This document shows positions 1 through 8,130 of a stretch of DNA of 14,828 nt, piece by piece. The stretch's first letter is position 1. The number at the start of each line of letters is the position of its first letter. Source of the DNA: Thermoleophilaceae bacterium (lineage in GTDB: Bacteria; Actinomycetota; Thermoleophilia; Solirubrobacterales; Thermoleophilaceae). Location: positions 1 through 14,828 of the forward strand of contig JACCZP010000332.1 in the NCBI GenBank assembly GCA_013695885.1. The letters are read 5' to 3'. A program made the position numbers and the translations under genes. The notes below the pieces were generated by a model that was not told where the DNA came from, ran no database searches, and saw only the letters and a program-made list of their open reading frames with translations.

Positions 1-80
1 CCGGGCTTGGAGTAGGTGAAGGTCGGCTGCCAGTGGGTGACCTGGCGGACCTGGATCTCGTGTGGGGTGATCTCGGCCAT
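1..80 (-). CDS. N-terminal fragment of an unrecognised protein (runs off the window)
   Basis: An ATG at 78-80 on the minus strand opens a frame with no stop before the window edge, giving 26 complete codons. The peptide starts MAEITPHEIQVRQ and continues with a Trp/Tyr-containing stretch. A good ribosome binding site, AGGAG, lies about 10 bases upstream of the ATG, inside the 71-base gap after the preceding hydrolase gene, so this is very probably a real gene start. It lies downstream of that hydrolase on the same strand and may share its transcript. I do not recognise the family from so short a piece and assign no function. Confidence 0.6.
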   Translation of the reverse strand, partial: MAEITPHEIQVRQVTHWQPTFTYSKP

Positions 81-151
81 GGTGGCGCGAGCTCCTCTCG
101 TCGGGGTACGCCCGAGGGAACTGCCCACGGGGCGGGCGAGCGAAACGCCGC

Positions 152-961
152 TCAACCCGACCCGGAGCTCTGTCGCTCGTGCAGGAACCCGAGGACCGCC
201 TCCGTGAGCTCGTCGGCCATCTCGAGGTTCATCGCGTGCGGTGCTCCCTCCAGCACGGTGAGCTCGGCGTCGGGGATGAGCTCGGCTAGCTTGCGCGACT
301 TCCACACCGGCACCAGGATGTCCCGCTCCCCGCCGATCACGTGCACCGGCATCGAGAGCCCCGGCAGCCGCTGGCGTGCCTCGTGCCGGCCCATCGACTG
401 GAGCTGGCGCTTGAAGCCCCCGATCCTCTGCGGGTGCGGGTTCTCGAGGGCCATCTGGCGGATGGACTTGACCCGCTCCTCCTGCTCGTAGAAGTCCTCC
501 GAGAGCGTGAGACGCAGCAGGTTGTCCACGTGCTCCTCGTACGGAGTGCGCTCCACGTCGCGCGACCACAGACGGGAGAACTCCCGCCCCCACTCGCCCG
601 ATCCACCCCAGGTGACGCAGAGGGTGAGCGTGCGCACCCGGTCCGGCCAGCCGAGCGCCAGCTCCTGGGCGACCGCGCCGCCCATCGAGACCCCGAGGAG
701 ATGGAACGCGTCGATCTCGAGGTGGTCGGCCAGCCTGAGCGTGTCGCGGGCGATGTCCATCATCTCGTAGTCGCCGTGGGCGTAGGAGGAGCGTCCTACG
801 TCGCGGTTGTCGAAGACCACCGTCCTGAAGTGCTTCGACCACTCCGGCACCTGTAGCGCCAGCCCGAGCGCGTCGGCTCCGAGGCCCATCACGCAGACCA
901 GCGGCTCTCCCTCGCCGTGCACGTAGTAGAGGTTCTGTCCGTTCACGTCCGCGTGCGGCAC
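152..961 (-). CDS. alpha/beta-fold hydrolase
   Basis: A 269-residue cytoplasmic alpha/beta hydrolase, probably an esterase, lactonase or similar; the substrate cannot be told. The nucleophile elbow GVSMGG puts the catalytic Ser at residue 92, the acid is probably Asp214 in GGERDILVP, and the His is 242 in GAPHAMN. The oxyanion region is near VMGLGAD (24-30) and the strand/turn DNRDVGRS (51-58) is typical of the enol-lactonase-like group. The open frame extends far upstream, but that part is Arg/Pro-rich shadow sequence. I chose GTG at 959-961 because GAGGAGG sits about six bases before it and the product then starts directly with the first beta strand. The gene is divergent from the acyltransferase operon, with 80 bases between starts. 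Confidence 0.9.
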   Translation of the reverse strand: MPHADVNGQNLYYVHGEGEPLVCVMGLGADALGLALQVPEWSKHFRTVVFDNRDVGRSSYAHGDYEMMDIARDTLRLADHLEIDAFHLLGVSMGGAVAQELALGWPDRVRTLTLCVTWGGSGEWGREFSRLWSRDVERTPYEEHVDNLLRLTLSEDFYEQEERVKSIRQMALENPHPQRIGGFKRQLQSMGRHEARQRLPGLSMPVHVIGGERDILVPVWKSRKLAELIPDAELTVLEGAPHAMNLEMADELTEAVLGFLHERQSSGSG

Positions 962-989
962 AGCGCCTCCTCGGTCTCGAGACGGCGGC

Positions 990-995
990 AGTCTA
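990..995 (-). promoter_or_regulatory. possible -10 element for the alpha/beta hydrolase
   Basis: TAGACT on the minus strand fits the actinobacterial TAnnnT -10 pattern and would place transcription start about 20 bases before the hydrolase GTG, leaving room for its GAGGAGG ribosome binding site. No good -35 hexamer is visible 17-18 bases upstream, so this is only a candidate. Confidence 0.3.
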
Positions 996-1027
996 GGGTC
1001 GCGCCCTCCGACCGCCGAATGCGCTGC

Positions 1028-1033
1028 GATACT
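1028..1033 (+). promoter_or_regulatory. possible -10 element for the acyltransferase operon
   Basis: GATACT lies nine bases before the GTG at 1042. If used, transcription would start almost at that GTG, giving a leaderless or near-leaderless message, which would agree with the lack of a ribosome binding site there. There is no clear -35 element, so this is weak evidence. Confidence 0.25.
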
Positions 1034-1041
1034 CACCTGCC

Positions 1042-2166
1042 GTGGGGGAGCCGATGTGGCGCCGGGAGGGCTCACTCGACGGACTCCGCGGCCTTGCCGC
1101 CCTCGCCGTCCTCGTCTTCCACGTGTGGCTCTACACGCAGGTCGACCCCGACTTCCACCGTCGGACGGGGCCCAGCGACCATCTCCTGCACGAGCTGAGG
1201 CTCGGGCTGTTCCTGTTCTTCGTGCTGTCGGGGTTCCTGCTCTACCGCCCCTGGGTTGGGGCCTCGCTCGGGAGCGCCCCCCGCCCCCGGCTGGCCGACT
1301 ACGCGACGCGGCGCCTCGCCCGCATCGCGCCCGCCTACTACGTGGCGATGGCCGGTGCGACGGTGCTCGCCTGGGCGGCGGCCGGGACGCCCGGCGTCGT
1401 GCTCGCCGCACCCGACGAGCTCTGGCGGTTCGCGGTGTTCGCCCAGAACCTCTCGACGGACACGGTGCTCGCCGTCAACCCGCCGTCTTGGACGCTCGCC
1501 GTGGAGGTCGCGTTCTACGTGCTCCTGCCCGTGGCGGGCTGGCTGGCGCTGCGGCGCGCGGCGACCGTGCGAGCCCAGGCGGTCGTGCCGCTCCTCCTGA
1601 TCCTCGCCGGGCTGGCCTGGAACGCCGCGGTGGCCGGCCGCGACGTGCCCCGGTACGCCACCTACCTGCTCCCGGCCATGCTGCCCTACTTCGCCTGCGG
1701 CATGCTCGCGGCGGTGCTCGTCCACGGCCGCTCGCTCTCGCGACGGATGGGATGGGCACTCATCCTGGCCGGAGCCACGGCCGTGGTGGCCGACTCGGTC
1801 TGGCACGAGTCCACCGCCCTCTCGCTCGTCGGACGCACGGTGCGTGACCTTCCGGCCGGCGCGGGCTTCGCCGCGATCGTCGCGGCGGGCGCCGCCAGCG
1901 CCGCCGCCTCCCGCCTGCTCGGAGCACGGGCGCTCACCGCCCTCGGGGCCGTCTCCTACGGCGTCTACCTGTGGCACGTGCCGCTCGTCTGGTGGCTTCG
2001 CTCCGAGGACCTCGTCCCGCTCGACCTGATCGGGGGCCTCGCGGTCGTGCTGCCCGTCACGCTCGCGGTGGCGACGGCGAGCTGGGCCCTGGTCGAACGG
2101 CCGATCCTCCGGCGCGCGCGAGCGCGAGCGGGCCAGGGTGCGGTCGACACGGTGGAGGTGACGTGA
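1042..2166 (+). CDS. acyltransferase-3 family (OafA/YrhL-like) membrane protein
   Basis: A 374-residue integral membrane protein of the acyltransferase-3 family, which moves acyl groups such as acetyl from the cytoplasm onto envelope glycans or lipids. The hallmark N-terminus SLDGLRGLAALAVLVFH (11-27) ends in the conserved His27. It is followed by LFFVLSGFLLYRPW and by RRLARIAPAYY, then about ten hydrophobic helices and a short Arg-rich cytoplasmic tail. Length is normal for a single-domain member with no SGNH extension. GTG 1042 has no ribosome binding site; the in-frame ATG at 1054 has GGGGGAG only three bases before it, so the true start is uncertain by four codons. Its stop overlaps the next gene's start (GTGA). 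The two membrane glycosyltransferases downstream suggest a shared role in decorating a surface glycan or glycolipid; that is inference. Confidence 0.9.
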   Translation: MGEPMWRREGSLDGLRGLAALAVLVFHVWLYTQVDPDFHRRTGPSDHLLHELRLGLFLFFVLSGFLLYRPWVGASLGSAPRPRLADYATRRLARIAPAYYVAMAGATVLAWAAAGTPGVVLAAPDELWRFAVFAQNLSTDTVLAVNPPSWTLAVEVAFYVLLPVAGWLALRRAATVRAQAVVPLLLILAGLAWNAAVAGRDVPRYATYLLPAMLPYFACGMLAAVLVHGRSLSRRMGWALILAGATAVVADSVWHESTALSLVGRTVRDLPAGAGFAAIVAAGAASAAASRLLGARALTALGAVSYGVYLWHVPLVWWLRSEDLVPLDLIGGLAVVLPVTLAVATASWALVERPILRRARARAGQGAVDTVEVT

Positions 2167-3620
2167 GCGCCCGTGCGATGGACGAGCACGCCCACGCGTC
2201 GTCGTCCGGAGCGCTCGCGAGCCGGCTGCGCCCGGCGTTCGCGCGGCTGCCACACGGGCTCGTGGCCGTTCCTCTGCTTGCGCTCGCCCTCTGGCCGGTG
2301 TACGGGGTCGGCTACGTCGAGTACGACGCCGCGTTCGCGCTCGTATGGGGTGGTGACCTCGCGGCAGGAAGACTTCCCCCCGACCTCCGGGGCCCGGTCT
2401 CGCCGACGCCCCACCCGCTGGCCACGCTCGTCGGTGCTGCGATGGCGCCGCTCGGCCCGGCCGCGCTTCCCGCAGTCGGCGTCCTCTCCATCGTCATGCT
2501 CGCCGCGCTCGGGTGGTCTGCGTTCCGTCTCGGTCGGGCGCTCTGCACGCCACTCGTGGGCGCCCTCTTCGGGGTGGTGCTGCTCACCCGTCCGCTGGTG
2601 GTCAAGCAGGGGCTCGCAGCCACGGTGGACGTGCCGTTCCTCGCCCTCGTCCTCGGTGCCGCCGCGCTCGAGGCCGATCGACCACGCCGGGCCCCCGTGC
2701 TCGCCCTTCTGGCCGCGGCCGGGCTCCTGCGACCGGAGGCGTGGCTGCTGTCGGCGGCCTACCTCGCCTACCTCTGGCCGGGTCGGACCGGACGCGAGCG
2801 CCTCGGCCACGGCGCTCTGGCGGCTACTGCGCCGCTCGGCTGGGTCGGCGTCGACCTGCTGACCACGGGCGACCCGCTCCATTCGCTTCACTGGACCGGC
2901 GCGGGCGCCGAGCGCCTCGGCCGGCCGACCGGCGTCGGCACCGCCCTCCTCGCCGGCCCGGGATACCTGCGCGCGATCCTCGGGGGGATCGTCCTGGCCG
3001 GCGGCCTGTTCGGCGTGGGGATCGCCATGTGGCGTCTACGCGCTCGCGCCGTTCCCCCTCTCGTGCTCGGCTCGCTCATGGTCCTGGCCTTCCTGGCGAG
3101 CGGGGCCGCCGGCCTCGCCGTGCTCCCTCGCTACCTCCTGGCTCCGGCCGCCGTCCTGGCGCTGACGTTCGCGGTGGCCGCGACGGGCTGGCGTGGCACC
3201 CGTTCGACGGCCGCGACCAAGGTGTGGACCAGCGCGGGCGTCGCACTCGTGGCCGCGCTGCTCGGCTCGCTGGCCGTGGACCGCGGAGGCCTCGGGCCGC
3301 TCGTCCAGAGGGCGGAGGAGCGCCGTGCCGAGGATGGGGCGCTGCGCTCGTTGGCCGCCGCGCCGGCCGCCGGAACCGCCGTGCGGCGGTGCCGGCCGAT
3401 CCGCGTGCACTACTACCGCCTCCTGCCCCTGGTGGCCTACATCGCGCACGAGCGGCCCGGCGCTCTCGAGTTGGGGCCGCCGTCGGAGGCTTCGACGGGC
3501 GTCGTGCTCGTGCCCGTCGGGCCGCGCAGCCGAACGTCGAAGCCTCCGGGTGACGGGTTCCGCCGCCTCGACTCGAATGGCATCTTCGCCGTCTACGCGC
3601 GCTGCGGAGGGACGCGGTGA
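2163..3620 (+). CDS. GT-C-like integral membrane glycosyltransferase
   Basis: A 485-residue polytopic membrane protein with about ten hydrophobic helices. The first helix (about 32-50) is followed by an external loop with the acidic motif YVEYDAAF (Glu53, Asp55), the position where GT-C glycosyltransferases of the GT39/GT87 type carry their catalytic acids. These enzymes use polyprenyl-phosphate sugars and act on the outer face of the membrane. Later features include LLRPEAWLL and a C-terminal soluble portion of about 100 residues. I chose GTG 2163 because a near-perfect Shine-Dalgarno GGAGGTGA precedes it and it overlaps the previous stop by four bases; the longer open frame upstream is shadow sequence. 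Sequence divergence from well-known families is high, so the sugar and acceptor are unknown and the enzyme assignment is moderate. Confidence 0.75.
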   Translation: MSARAMDEHAHASSSGALASRLRPAFARLPHGLVAVPLLALALWPVYGVGYVEYDAAFALVWGGDLAAGRLPPDLRGPVSPTPHPLATLVGAAMAPLGPAALPAVGVLSIVMLAALGWSAFRLGRALCTPLVGALFGVVLLTRPLVVKQGLAATVDVPFLALVLGAAALEADRPRRAPVLALLAAAGLLRPEAWLLSAAYLAYLWPGRTGRERLGHGALAATAPLGWVGVDLLTTGDPLHSLHWTGAGAERLGRPTGVGTALLAGPGYLRAILGGIVLAGGLFGVGIAMWRLRARAVPPLVLGSLMVLAFLASGAAGLAVLPRYLLAPAAVLALTFAVAATGWRGTRSTAATKVWTSAGVALVAALLGSLAVDRGGLGPLVQRAEERRAEDGALRSLAAAPAAGTAVRRCRPIRVHYYRLLPLVAYIAHERPGALELGPPSEASTGVVLVPVGPRSRTSKPPGDGFRRLDSNGIFAVYARCGGTR

Positions 3621-5452
3621 CCGGGACGAGCGCGCCCGAGACGCCGGCCCGGGTCGGCACGGTGGGTAGGGCCACCGCCCCGGCACGCCCACCCGTGCTC
3701 TCGCGCCGCGCCACGACGCCGGGTCTGCTCGCGCTCGTGCTCGGGGGTGCGCTGGCGCTGCGGCTGTGGTCGATCGACGCCGGCCTGCCACTCGTCCTGA
3801 ACTACGACGAGGACCTCCATTTCGTGCCGCCCGCCGTCGAGATGCTCCGCGGCTCGCTCAACCCCGGGTACTTCCAGAACCCGCCGGGCCTGACCTACCT
3901 GTTGCACGCCGTGCTCCGAGGCGCCGGAGCGCTCGGCGTCGGATCCCTCGCGCCACTGCCTGAGCGCTTCGCCTCGGACCCGGGCGGGGCCTTCCTCGCG
4001 GCGCGCCTGACCGTCGCCGCGGTGGGCACCGGGGTCGTGGCTCTCTCCTACTGGACGGCGGCACGCCTCTGGGATCGCCGGGTGGGGCTCGTGGCCGCCG
4101 CGATCATGGGCGCGGCCTTCCTGCCGGTTCTCTACTCGAAGCAGGCGCTGAACGACGTCGTCACCCTGGCGCCGGTGCTCGTGGCCATGGTCGGGTGCGT
4201 CGGGGTCCTCGAGCGGGGCGGCACCCGGGACTTCGCCGTAGCCGGGACGGCGATCGGCCTCGCCGTGGCCACCAAGTACACGGCGGGTGCCCTGTTGCTC
4301 GGACTGGTGATCGCCGCGGTGCTCGCGGTGCGCGGAGGCGTCCTCCCCCTTCGGAGGGCGGCGATCGCCACCGGCGCGGCGATGGCGCTCGCGGGCCTCG
4401 TGGCCCTCGCGCTCAACCCCTACGCGCTGCTCGACTTCGCCACGTTCAGGACCCAGATGGCCGAGCAGGCCCTCGTCGCCCGGTTCGGCAAGCTCGGCCA
4501 GGAGCGCGTGCCCGGGTGGGTCTACTACGCGTGGACGCTGACCTGGGGCCTCGGGTGGGCGCCGCTCGGCGCGGCGCTCGTCGGCACGTGCGCCCTCGTG
4601 CGGCAGGATGCCCGCCGCGCGGCGGTGATCGCCGCGTTCCCGCTCTTTCTCTTCCTCTTCATCGGCGCTCACCAGCAGTACTACGCGCGCTGGCTCATGC
4701 CCGCCTACGCGGGACTGGTGCTGCTCGGCGCGTACGGCGCCGTCCGCATCGCCGACGCCCTGCCGGCGCGTCGGGGCCTGCGCTCGGTGGCCCTCGCCGG
4801 CCTCTCCGTCCTGCTCGTGGCCCAGGGTCTCGTATCGAGCGTGCACGTCGGCCGTGTGCTCGGTCGGCCCGACACGCGGGAGACCGCGCGCGAGTGGCTG
4901 CTGGGCAACCTACCTTCCGGCACCGGCCTCGCCGCCGAGCCGTTGCTGCCGCAGGGATACCTCTCGACGGTCGGCCGCGACGGACCGGCCCACTACCGCC
5001 TCTACCCGGTGCGTCGTCCGTTCTCGGAGTACCAGCTCCGGCTCTCTCCGGGGCGGATCGACGCCTACCGCGCGGGCGGCTGGTGTTGGGTGCTGGTCAC
5101 GAGCTTCCAGCGCGATCGGGGAGGCGGCGCCAGTGCACGGGCCTACTACGAGCGTCTCGAGCGCGAGTCGGCCCGCATCGTCACCTTCTCCCCGTACGCG
5201 CCCGGGGCGCGGCCGCCGCCCTTCAACTTCGATCTGTCGTTCAACTACCTGCCCGGGGCCTACGAGCGGCCCGGGCCGCTCGTCGAGCTGCACCGGCTGA
5301 CGGACTGCGCCTCCTCCCCGATCGCCCTCCCGGCCGCCTCGAGCTCCTCCACCGACCCGGCCTCGCGCACGCTGGCCAGGTCGAGAATGCGTGCGTCGAA
5401 GCGATCCAGCTCGTCGCGGCCGACCACCGCATGGCAGCCCACGCCGGCCTGA
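3617..5452 (+). CDS. GT39/PMT-like membrane glycosyltransferase with a read-through C-terminus
   Basis: A 611-residue membrane protein. The N-terminal helix (about 35-55) is followed by LNYDEDLHFV (Asp64, Glu65, Asp66), the acidic loop motif of protein-mannosyltransferase-like GT-C enzymes, then QNPPGLTYLL, a Lys-Tyr pair in ATKYTAGALL and about ten helices up to residue about 410. A soluble C-terminal domain of about 150 residues follows. Start GTG 3617 overlaps the previous stop (GTGA) and has GGAGG about ten bases upstream. The likely ancestral end is VELHRLTDC at 5308, a usual type of terminus for this family. The last 47 residues, rich in Ser, Ala and Pro, are antisense to the glycerate kinase gene and look like accidental read-through. 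It probably transfers a sugar from a lipid carrier to an envelope acceptor, together with its two operon partners. Confidence 0.85.
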   Translation: MTGTSAPETPARVGTVGRATAPARPPVLSRRATTPGLLALVLGGALALRLWSIDAGLPLVLNYDEDLHFVPPAVEMLRGSLNPGYFQNPPGLTYLLHAVLRGAGALGVGSLAPLPERFASDPGGAFLAARLTVAAVGTGVVALSYWTAARLWDRRVGLVAAAIMGAAFLPVLYSKQALNDVVTLAPVLVAMVGCVGVLERGGTRDFAVAGTAIGLAVATKYTAGALLLGLVIAAVLAVRGGVLPLRRAAIATGAAMALAGLVALALNPYALLDFATFRTQMAEQALVARFGKLGQERVPGWVYYAWTLTWGLGWAPLGAALVGTCALVRQDARRAAVIAAFPLFLFLFIGAHQQYYARWLMPAYAGLVLLGAYGAVRIADALPARRGLRSVALAGLSVLLVAQGLVSSVHVGRVLGRPDTRETAREWLLGNLPSGTGLAAEPLLPQGYLSTVGRDGPAHYRLYPVRRPFSEYQLRLSPGRIDAYRAGGWCWVLVTSFQRDRGGGASARAYYERLERESARIVTFSPYAPGARPPPFNFDLSFNYLPGAYERPGPLVELHRLTDCASSPIALPAASSSSTDPASRTLARSRMRASKRSSSSRPTTAWQPTPA

Positions 5453-6267
5453 CGGCACCGGCGCGCGACCTCGGAGACCGCCTTGCCCGTGAGCGTCTGG
5501 GCGTCGAGCCGACCCTCGCCCGTGACCACGAAGCGCGCCGCCCGCATCCGCGCGTCGAAGCCGAGGGCGTCGAGCACGTAGGCAGCACCCGGCACGAGCC
5601 GAGCGCCGTGGTGGGCCCATAGCCCTCCCGAGAGGCCGCCGGCGCACCCGGTCATCGCGACGCCGCGCGGGTCGTGTGGGGCGGCGGCCGCGAGCTCGTC
5701 GAGGCGCTGCTCTAGCCGCCGGACGGTCGCCTCGTCGGCGCCCTTCTGGGGACCGAACACCCGCGCGCAGTCCTCCCACGCGGTCCGGACGTCGCAGACC
5801 ACCACCATCGCCGGGGCGGCGCCCGCCTCCGTGAGGCCCTCGAGCGCTCCCGCACCACCGTCGGTGGTGGCGGAGCCGCCTACTCCGACGATCACCTCCT
5901 CCGCACCCGCGGCGAGCGCCGCGGCGATCAGCTCGCCGGTTCCGCGGGTCGAGGCCGCCCAGGGGTCACGCACGGCCTCGTCCACGCGCCAGAGCCCGCT
6001 GGCCTGGGCCATCTCCACCACCGCGGTGCCGCCGCCGGGCAGCAGCGCGTACTCGGCCTCGACCGGGCGGCCCAGCGGGTCCGAGACCCGTGCTCGGTGG
6101 CGCTCCCCCCCGAGTGCGGCGAGCAACACGTCCATCGTCCCGCCGCCGCCGTCGGCCACCGCAAGCTCCTCGGCCTCGAGGCCCGTCTCGCGCAGGCCCC
6201 GCGCCAGCGCGCTCGCCACCGCGGTCGCCGCCAGCGTGCCCTTGAAGTCGTCGGGGGCCACCAGCAC
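5260..6267 (-). CDS. glycerate kinase, short actinobacterial type (GarK family)
   Basis: A 335-residue type I glycerate kinase that phosphorylates D-glycerate with ATP in the cytoplasm (2-phosphoglycerate is the usual product of this family). Seen motifs are APDDFKGTL (4-12), ADGGGGTMD (38-46), VGGSATTDGGAGAL (129-142), CDV followed by FGPQKGA (171-177), GCAGGLSGGLWA (207-218) and TGEGRLDAQTLTGK (249-262). The short spacing between the GGAGAL and CDV motifs is that of the shorter actinobacterial form, not a deletion. Start GTG 6267 gives the standard opening LVAPDDFKG but lacks a clear ribosome binding site; the upstream epoxide-hydrolase-like gene ends 29 bases before, so translational coupling is likely. 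Homology appears to stop at GRAIGEEA (residue 320, base 5309). The final 15 residues run into the opposing glycosyltransferase gene, so its original stop seems lost. Confidence 0.93.
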   Translation of the reverse strand: MLVAPDDFKGTLAATAVASALARGLRETGLEAEELAVADGGGGTMDVLLAALGGERHRARVSDPLGRPVEAEYALLPGGGTAVVEMAQASGLWRVDEAVRDPWAASTRGTGELIAAALAAGAEEVIVGVGGSATTDGGAGALEGLTEAGAAPAMVVVCDVRTAWEDCARVFGPQKGADEATVRRLEQRLDELAAAAPHDPRGVAMTGCAGGLSGGLWAHHGARLVPGAAYVLDALGFDARMRAARFVVTGEGRLDAQTLTGKAVSEVARRCRQAGVGCHAVVGRDELDRFDARILDLASVREAGSVEELEAAGRAIGEEAQSVSRCSSTSGPGRS

Positions 6268-6296
6268 CGGGGCGCCGCCCGCCGCGAACCCCCGCT

Positions 6297-7148
6297 CTAT
6301 CGGGACTCCTCGCCGGTCAGGAAGTCGATCAGGAGCTCGTTCAGCCGCTCCGGGGCATCCACCGGGATCCAGTGGCTCGCGTCGTCGATGCGCTCATAGC
6401 GCCAGGGTCCGTTCACGTTCGCCGCCGAGGACGTCATCTGGTGCTCGGTGAGCGCGACGTCGCCGCTGCTCCAGACGCCGAGCGTCGGACACGACACCGC
6501 CGGCACCGCCGAGCTGATCGCGCTGACGAAGGACTCGGGGGAGATGTTCGCGCGGTACCAGTTGAGCCCGGCGGTGAGACGGCCCGGGCGGGAGAGGTCC
6601 TCGATGTAGCGGTCGAGATCGCCACCGCCGCCGAAGGCCTCGCGGAAGAACCGCCAGTCGTCGCGCCGGAGCGCCTCCTCGGCCTCGGGGAACTGGAAGA
6701 AGAGCATGTACCACGACAGGGCCCGCTGCTCCATGCTCCCCGGGAATGTCGCCGGGTGGCCGACCGAGATGGCCACGAGGCGCTCGACGCGCTCGGGGTG
6801 GAGCGCAGCGAGGCCCCACGCCAGCGCGGCGCCCCAGTCGTGGCCGAGCACGCGGAGGCTCGGCACCTCGAGCTGGTCGAGGATGCCCACCACGTCCTCC
6901 AGCACCGCCGGCAGCGCGTAGGCCTCCATCTCCTCCGGGGCGTCGGACTGCCCGAAGCCGCGCAGGTCGGGTGCGACCACGCGGAAGCCCGATCCGGTCA
7001 GGGCCGGGACCTGGTGGCGCCAGAGATCGAGCGAGTCGGGGAACCCGTGGAGAAGCAGGACTGCCGGCCCCTCGCCGTCGTCGAGCACGTTCAGTCCGAT
7101 GCCGCCCACCTCGAGGCGCCGGGCGGAGGTCGCGTCGCCGACGCTCAC
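6297..7148 (-). CDS. epoxide-hydrolase-like alpha/beta hydrolase
   Basis: A 283-residue alpha/beta hydrolase with all residues expected of a soluble epoxide hydrolase: oxyanion motif HGFP (34-37), nucleophile Asp104 in GHDWG, two lid tyrosines, Tyr147 in WYMLFFQFP and Tyr198 in NWYRAN, the acid Asp230 in SSGDVALTE, and His259 in DASHWIP. The expected reaction is opening of an epoxide to a vicinal diol through a covalent aspartyl ester; the two tyrosines argue against a haloalkane dehalogenase, which lacks them. Start GTG 7148 lies nine bases after the DivIVA-like stop with no good ribosome binding site, so expression probably depends on coupling. The physiological substrate cannot be told from context. 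Confidence 0.9.
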   Translation of the reverse strand: MSVGDATSARRLEVGGIGLNVLDDGEGPAVLLLHGFPDSLDLWRHQVPALTGSGFRVVAPDLRGFGQSDAPEEMEAYALPAVLEDVVGILDQLEVPSLRVLGHDWGAALAWGLAALHPERVERLVAISVGHPATFPGSMEQRALSWYMLFFQFPEAEEALRRDDWRFFREAFGGGGDLDRYIEDLSRPGRLTAGLNWYRANISPESFVSAISSAVPAVSCPTLGVWSSGDVALTEHQMTSSAANVNGPWRYERIDDASHWIPVDAPERLNELLIDFLTGEESR

Positions 7149-7157
7149 GGCGCGAGC

Positions 7158-8075
7158 TTAGGCGTGATCGGAGCTGCGCCGCGAGAGCAGTCGCTCGAGC
7201 AGCGACGTGCGTCCCGACGGATAGGGCGGCTCGGTCTCGCCGTCCGCGGGAGCAACGTCGCCGGGCTCGTCGTCGCGCCCCTCGACCCGGTAGGCCGCGA
7301 TCGCCGTGTCCTCCTCCGACCCGGGCTCCCAGGCCACGTCCGGGCCCCCGCGATCGCGGACGGGAAACCGGTACTCCGGTGCGTCCTCCCAGTCGAGCTC
7401 CTCGCAGAAGAGGCCAACGGACCCGCTCTTCGCGATGGGCTCGTCGTCCACGGGCTGAGCCGGTGCCTCCTCCTCGTCGCCGTTGACCGTGCGAGTGTCG
7501 AGGAGGGCGAGTGCTTCGTCGGGCTCGACCGGCTCCGGGTCGGTTGCGACCGCCGGCGGCGGGAACCGCTTGTTTGCCGCGGCCATCACCTGGCCGACCT
7601 GGTTGAAGAGTCGCTGCATGTCCTCGAGGAGGTGATGTCGTTCCTGCCACAGCAGCTCGGTGTCCTCGTCGAGCTCGCGGACCCTCGCCTCGGCTCGCTC
7701 GCGCGTGGCGCGGGCCTCATCCTCGGCCGAGCGCAGGGTCGCGTCGGCCTCCCCCCGGGCCCGGGAGGTGATGTTCTCCTCCGCCTCGTGGGCCCGTTGG
7801 AGGATCGCGGTGGTCTGCTCACCGATCTGCTCGAGCTCCCGCTTCACCGCGGCGTCCGGCGCCCGAGCGGTCTCGAGCTGCTCGATCACGTGCGAGACAT
7901 CCTCCATGTACTCGTCCACCTTCGCGCGGTCGTAGCCGCGGAAGGCGAGCGGGAAGTCGACGGCCCGCCCATCCCCAGATGGCTCCGAGGCAGGCTCCAG
8001 CTCGTCGGGGAGCTCCCACTCCTCGGTCGAGACGTCGACGTCCCGCCGGCCGTTGATTCGCTGGAAGACGTTCAC
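7158..8075 (-). CDS. DivIVA-domain coiled-coil protein
   Basis: A 305-residue protein with a short DivIVA-like membrane-curvature domain, VDFPLAFRGYDRAKVDEY (39-56), preceded by about 38 acidic, probably disordered residues. A predicted coiled coil rich in Glu, Ala and Arg covers about 52-168 (for example ERAEARVRELDEDTELLWQE). The C-terminal third is a long acidic Pro/Glu/Asp-rich tail ending in a short basic patch, LLERLLSRRSSDHA. DivIVA proteins recruit partners to poles or septa in Gram-positive bacteria; a role in growth or division is inferred from the family. It is not next to ftsZ/sepF genes, so it is more likely a secondary paralogue than the main DivIVA/Wag31. Start GTG 8075 has no strong ribosome binding site and follows the macro domain gene by 55 bases. 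Confidence 0.82.
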   Translation of the reverse strand: MNVFQRINGRRDVDVSTEEWELPDELEPASEPSGDGRAVDFPLAFRGYDRAKVDEYMEDVSHVIEQLETARAPDAAVKRELEQIGEQTTAILQRAHEAEENITSRARGEADATLRSAEDEARATRERAEARVRELDEDTELLWQERHHLLEDMQRLFNQVGQVMAAANKRFPPPAVATDPEPVEPDEALALLDTRTVNGDEEEAPAQPVDDEPIAKSGSVGLFCEELDWEDAPEYRFPVRDRGGPDVAWEPGSEEDTAIAAYRVEGRDDEPGDVAPADGETEPPYPSGRTSLLERLLSRRSSDHA

Positions 8076-8130
8076 GCGAGCACGTTTCGCCGCCCGGCGG
8101 GCGATCCCTTCCGACGGACGAGGGCTCGGC

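Noticed and set aside
1072..2253. A 393-codon minus-strand open frame antisense to the acyltransferase
   Set aside because: Its product is low-complexity, rich in Arg, Gly, Glu and His, without domains; it is the usual antisense shadow of a GC-rich gene, and the plus strand carries a clear family signature.
3593..4846. A 417-codon minus-strand open frame antisense to the second glycosyltransferase
   Set aside because: Hydrophilic Glu/Arg/His-rich composition with no motif, fully opposite a well-defined membrane protein gene.
5798..6160. Possible internal deletion in glycerate kinase, because the segment between GGAGAL and CDV is short
   Set aside because: The shorter spacing matches the known short actinobacterial form, and the frame and all later motifs are intact.
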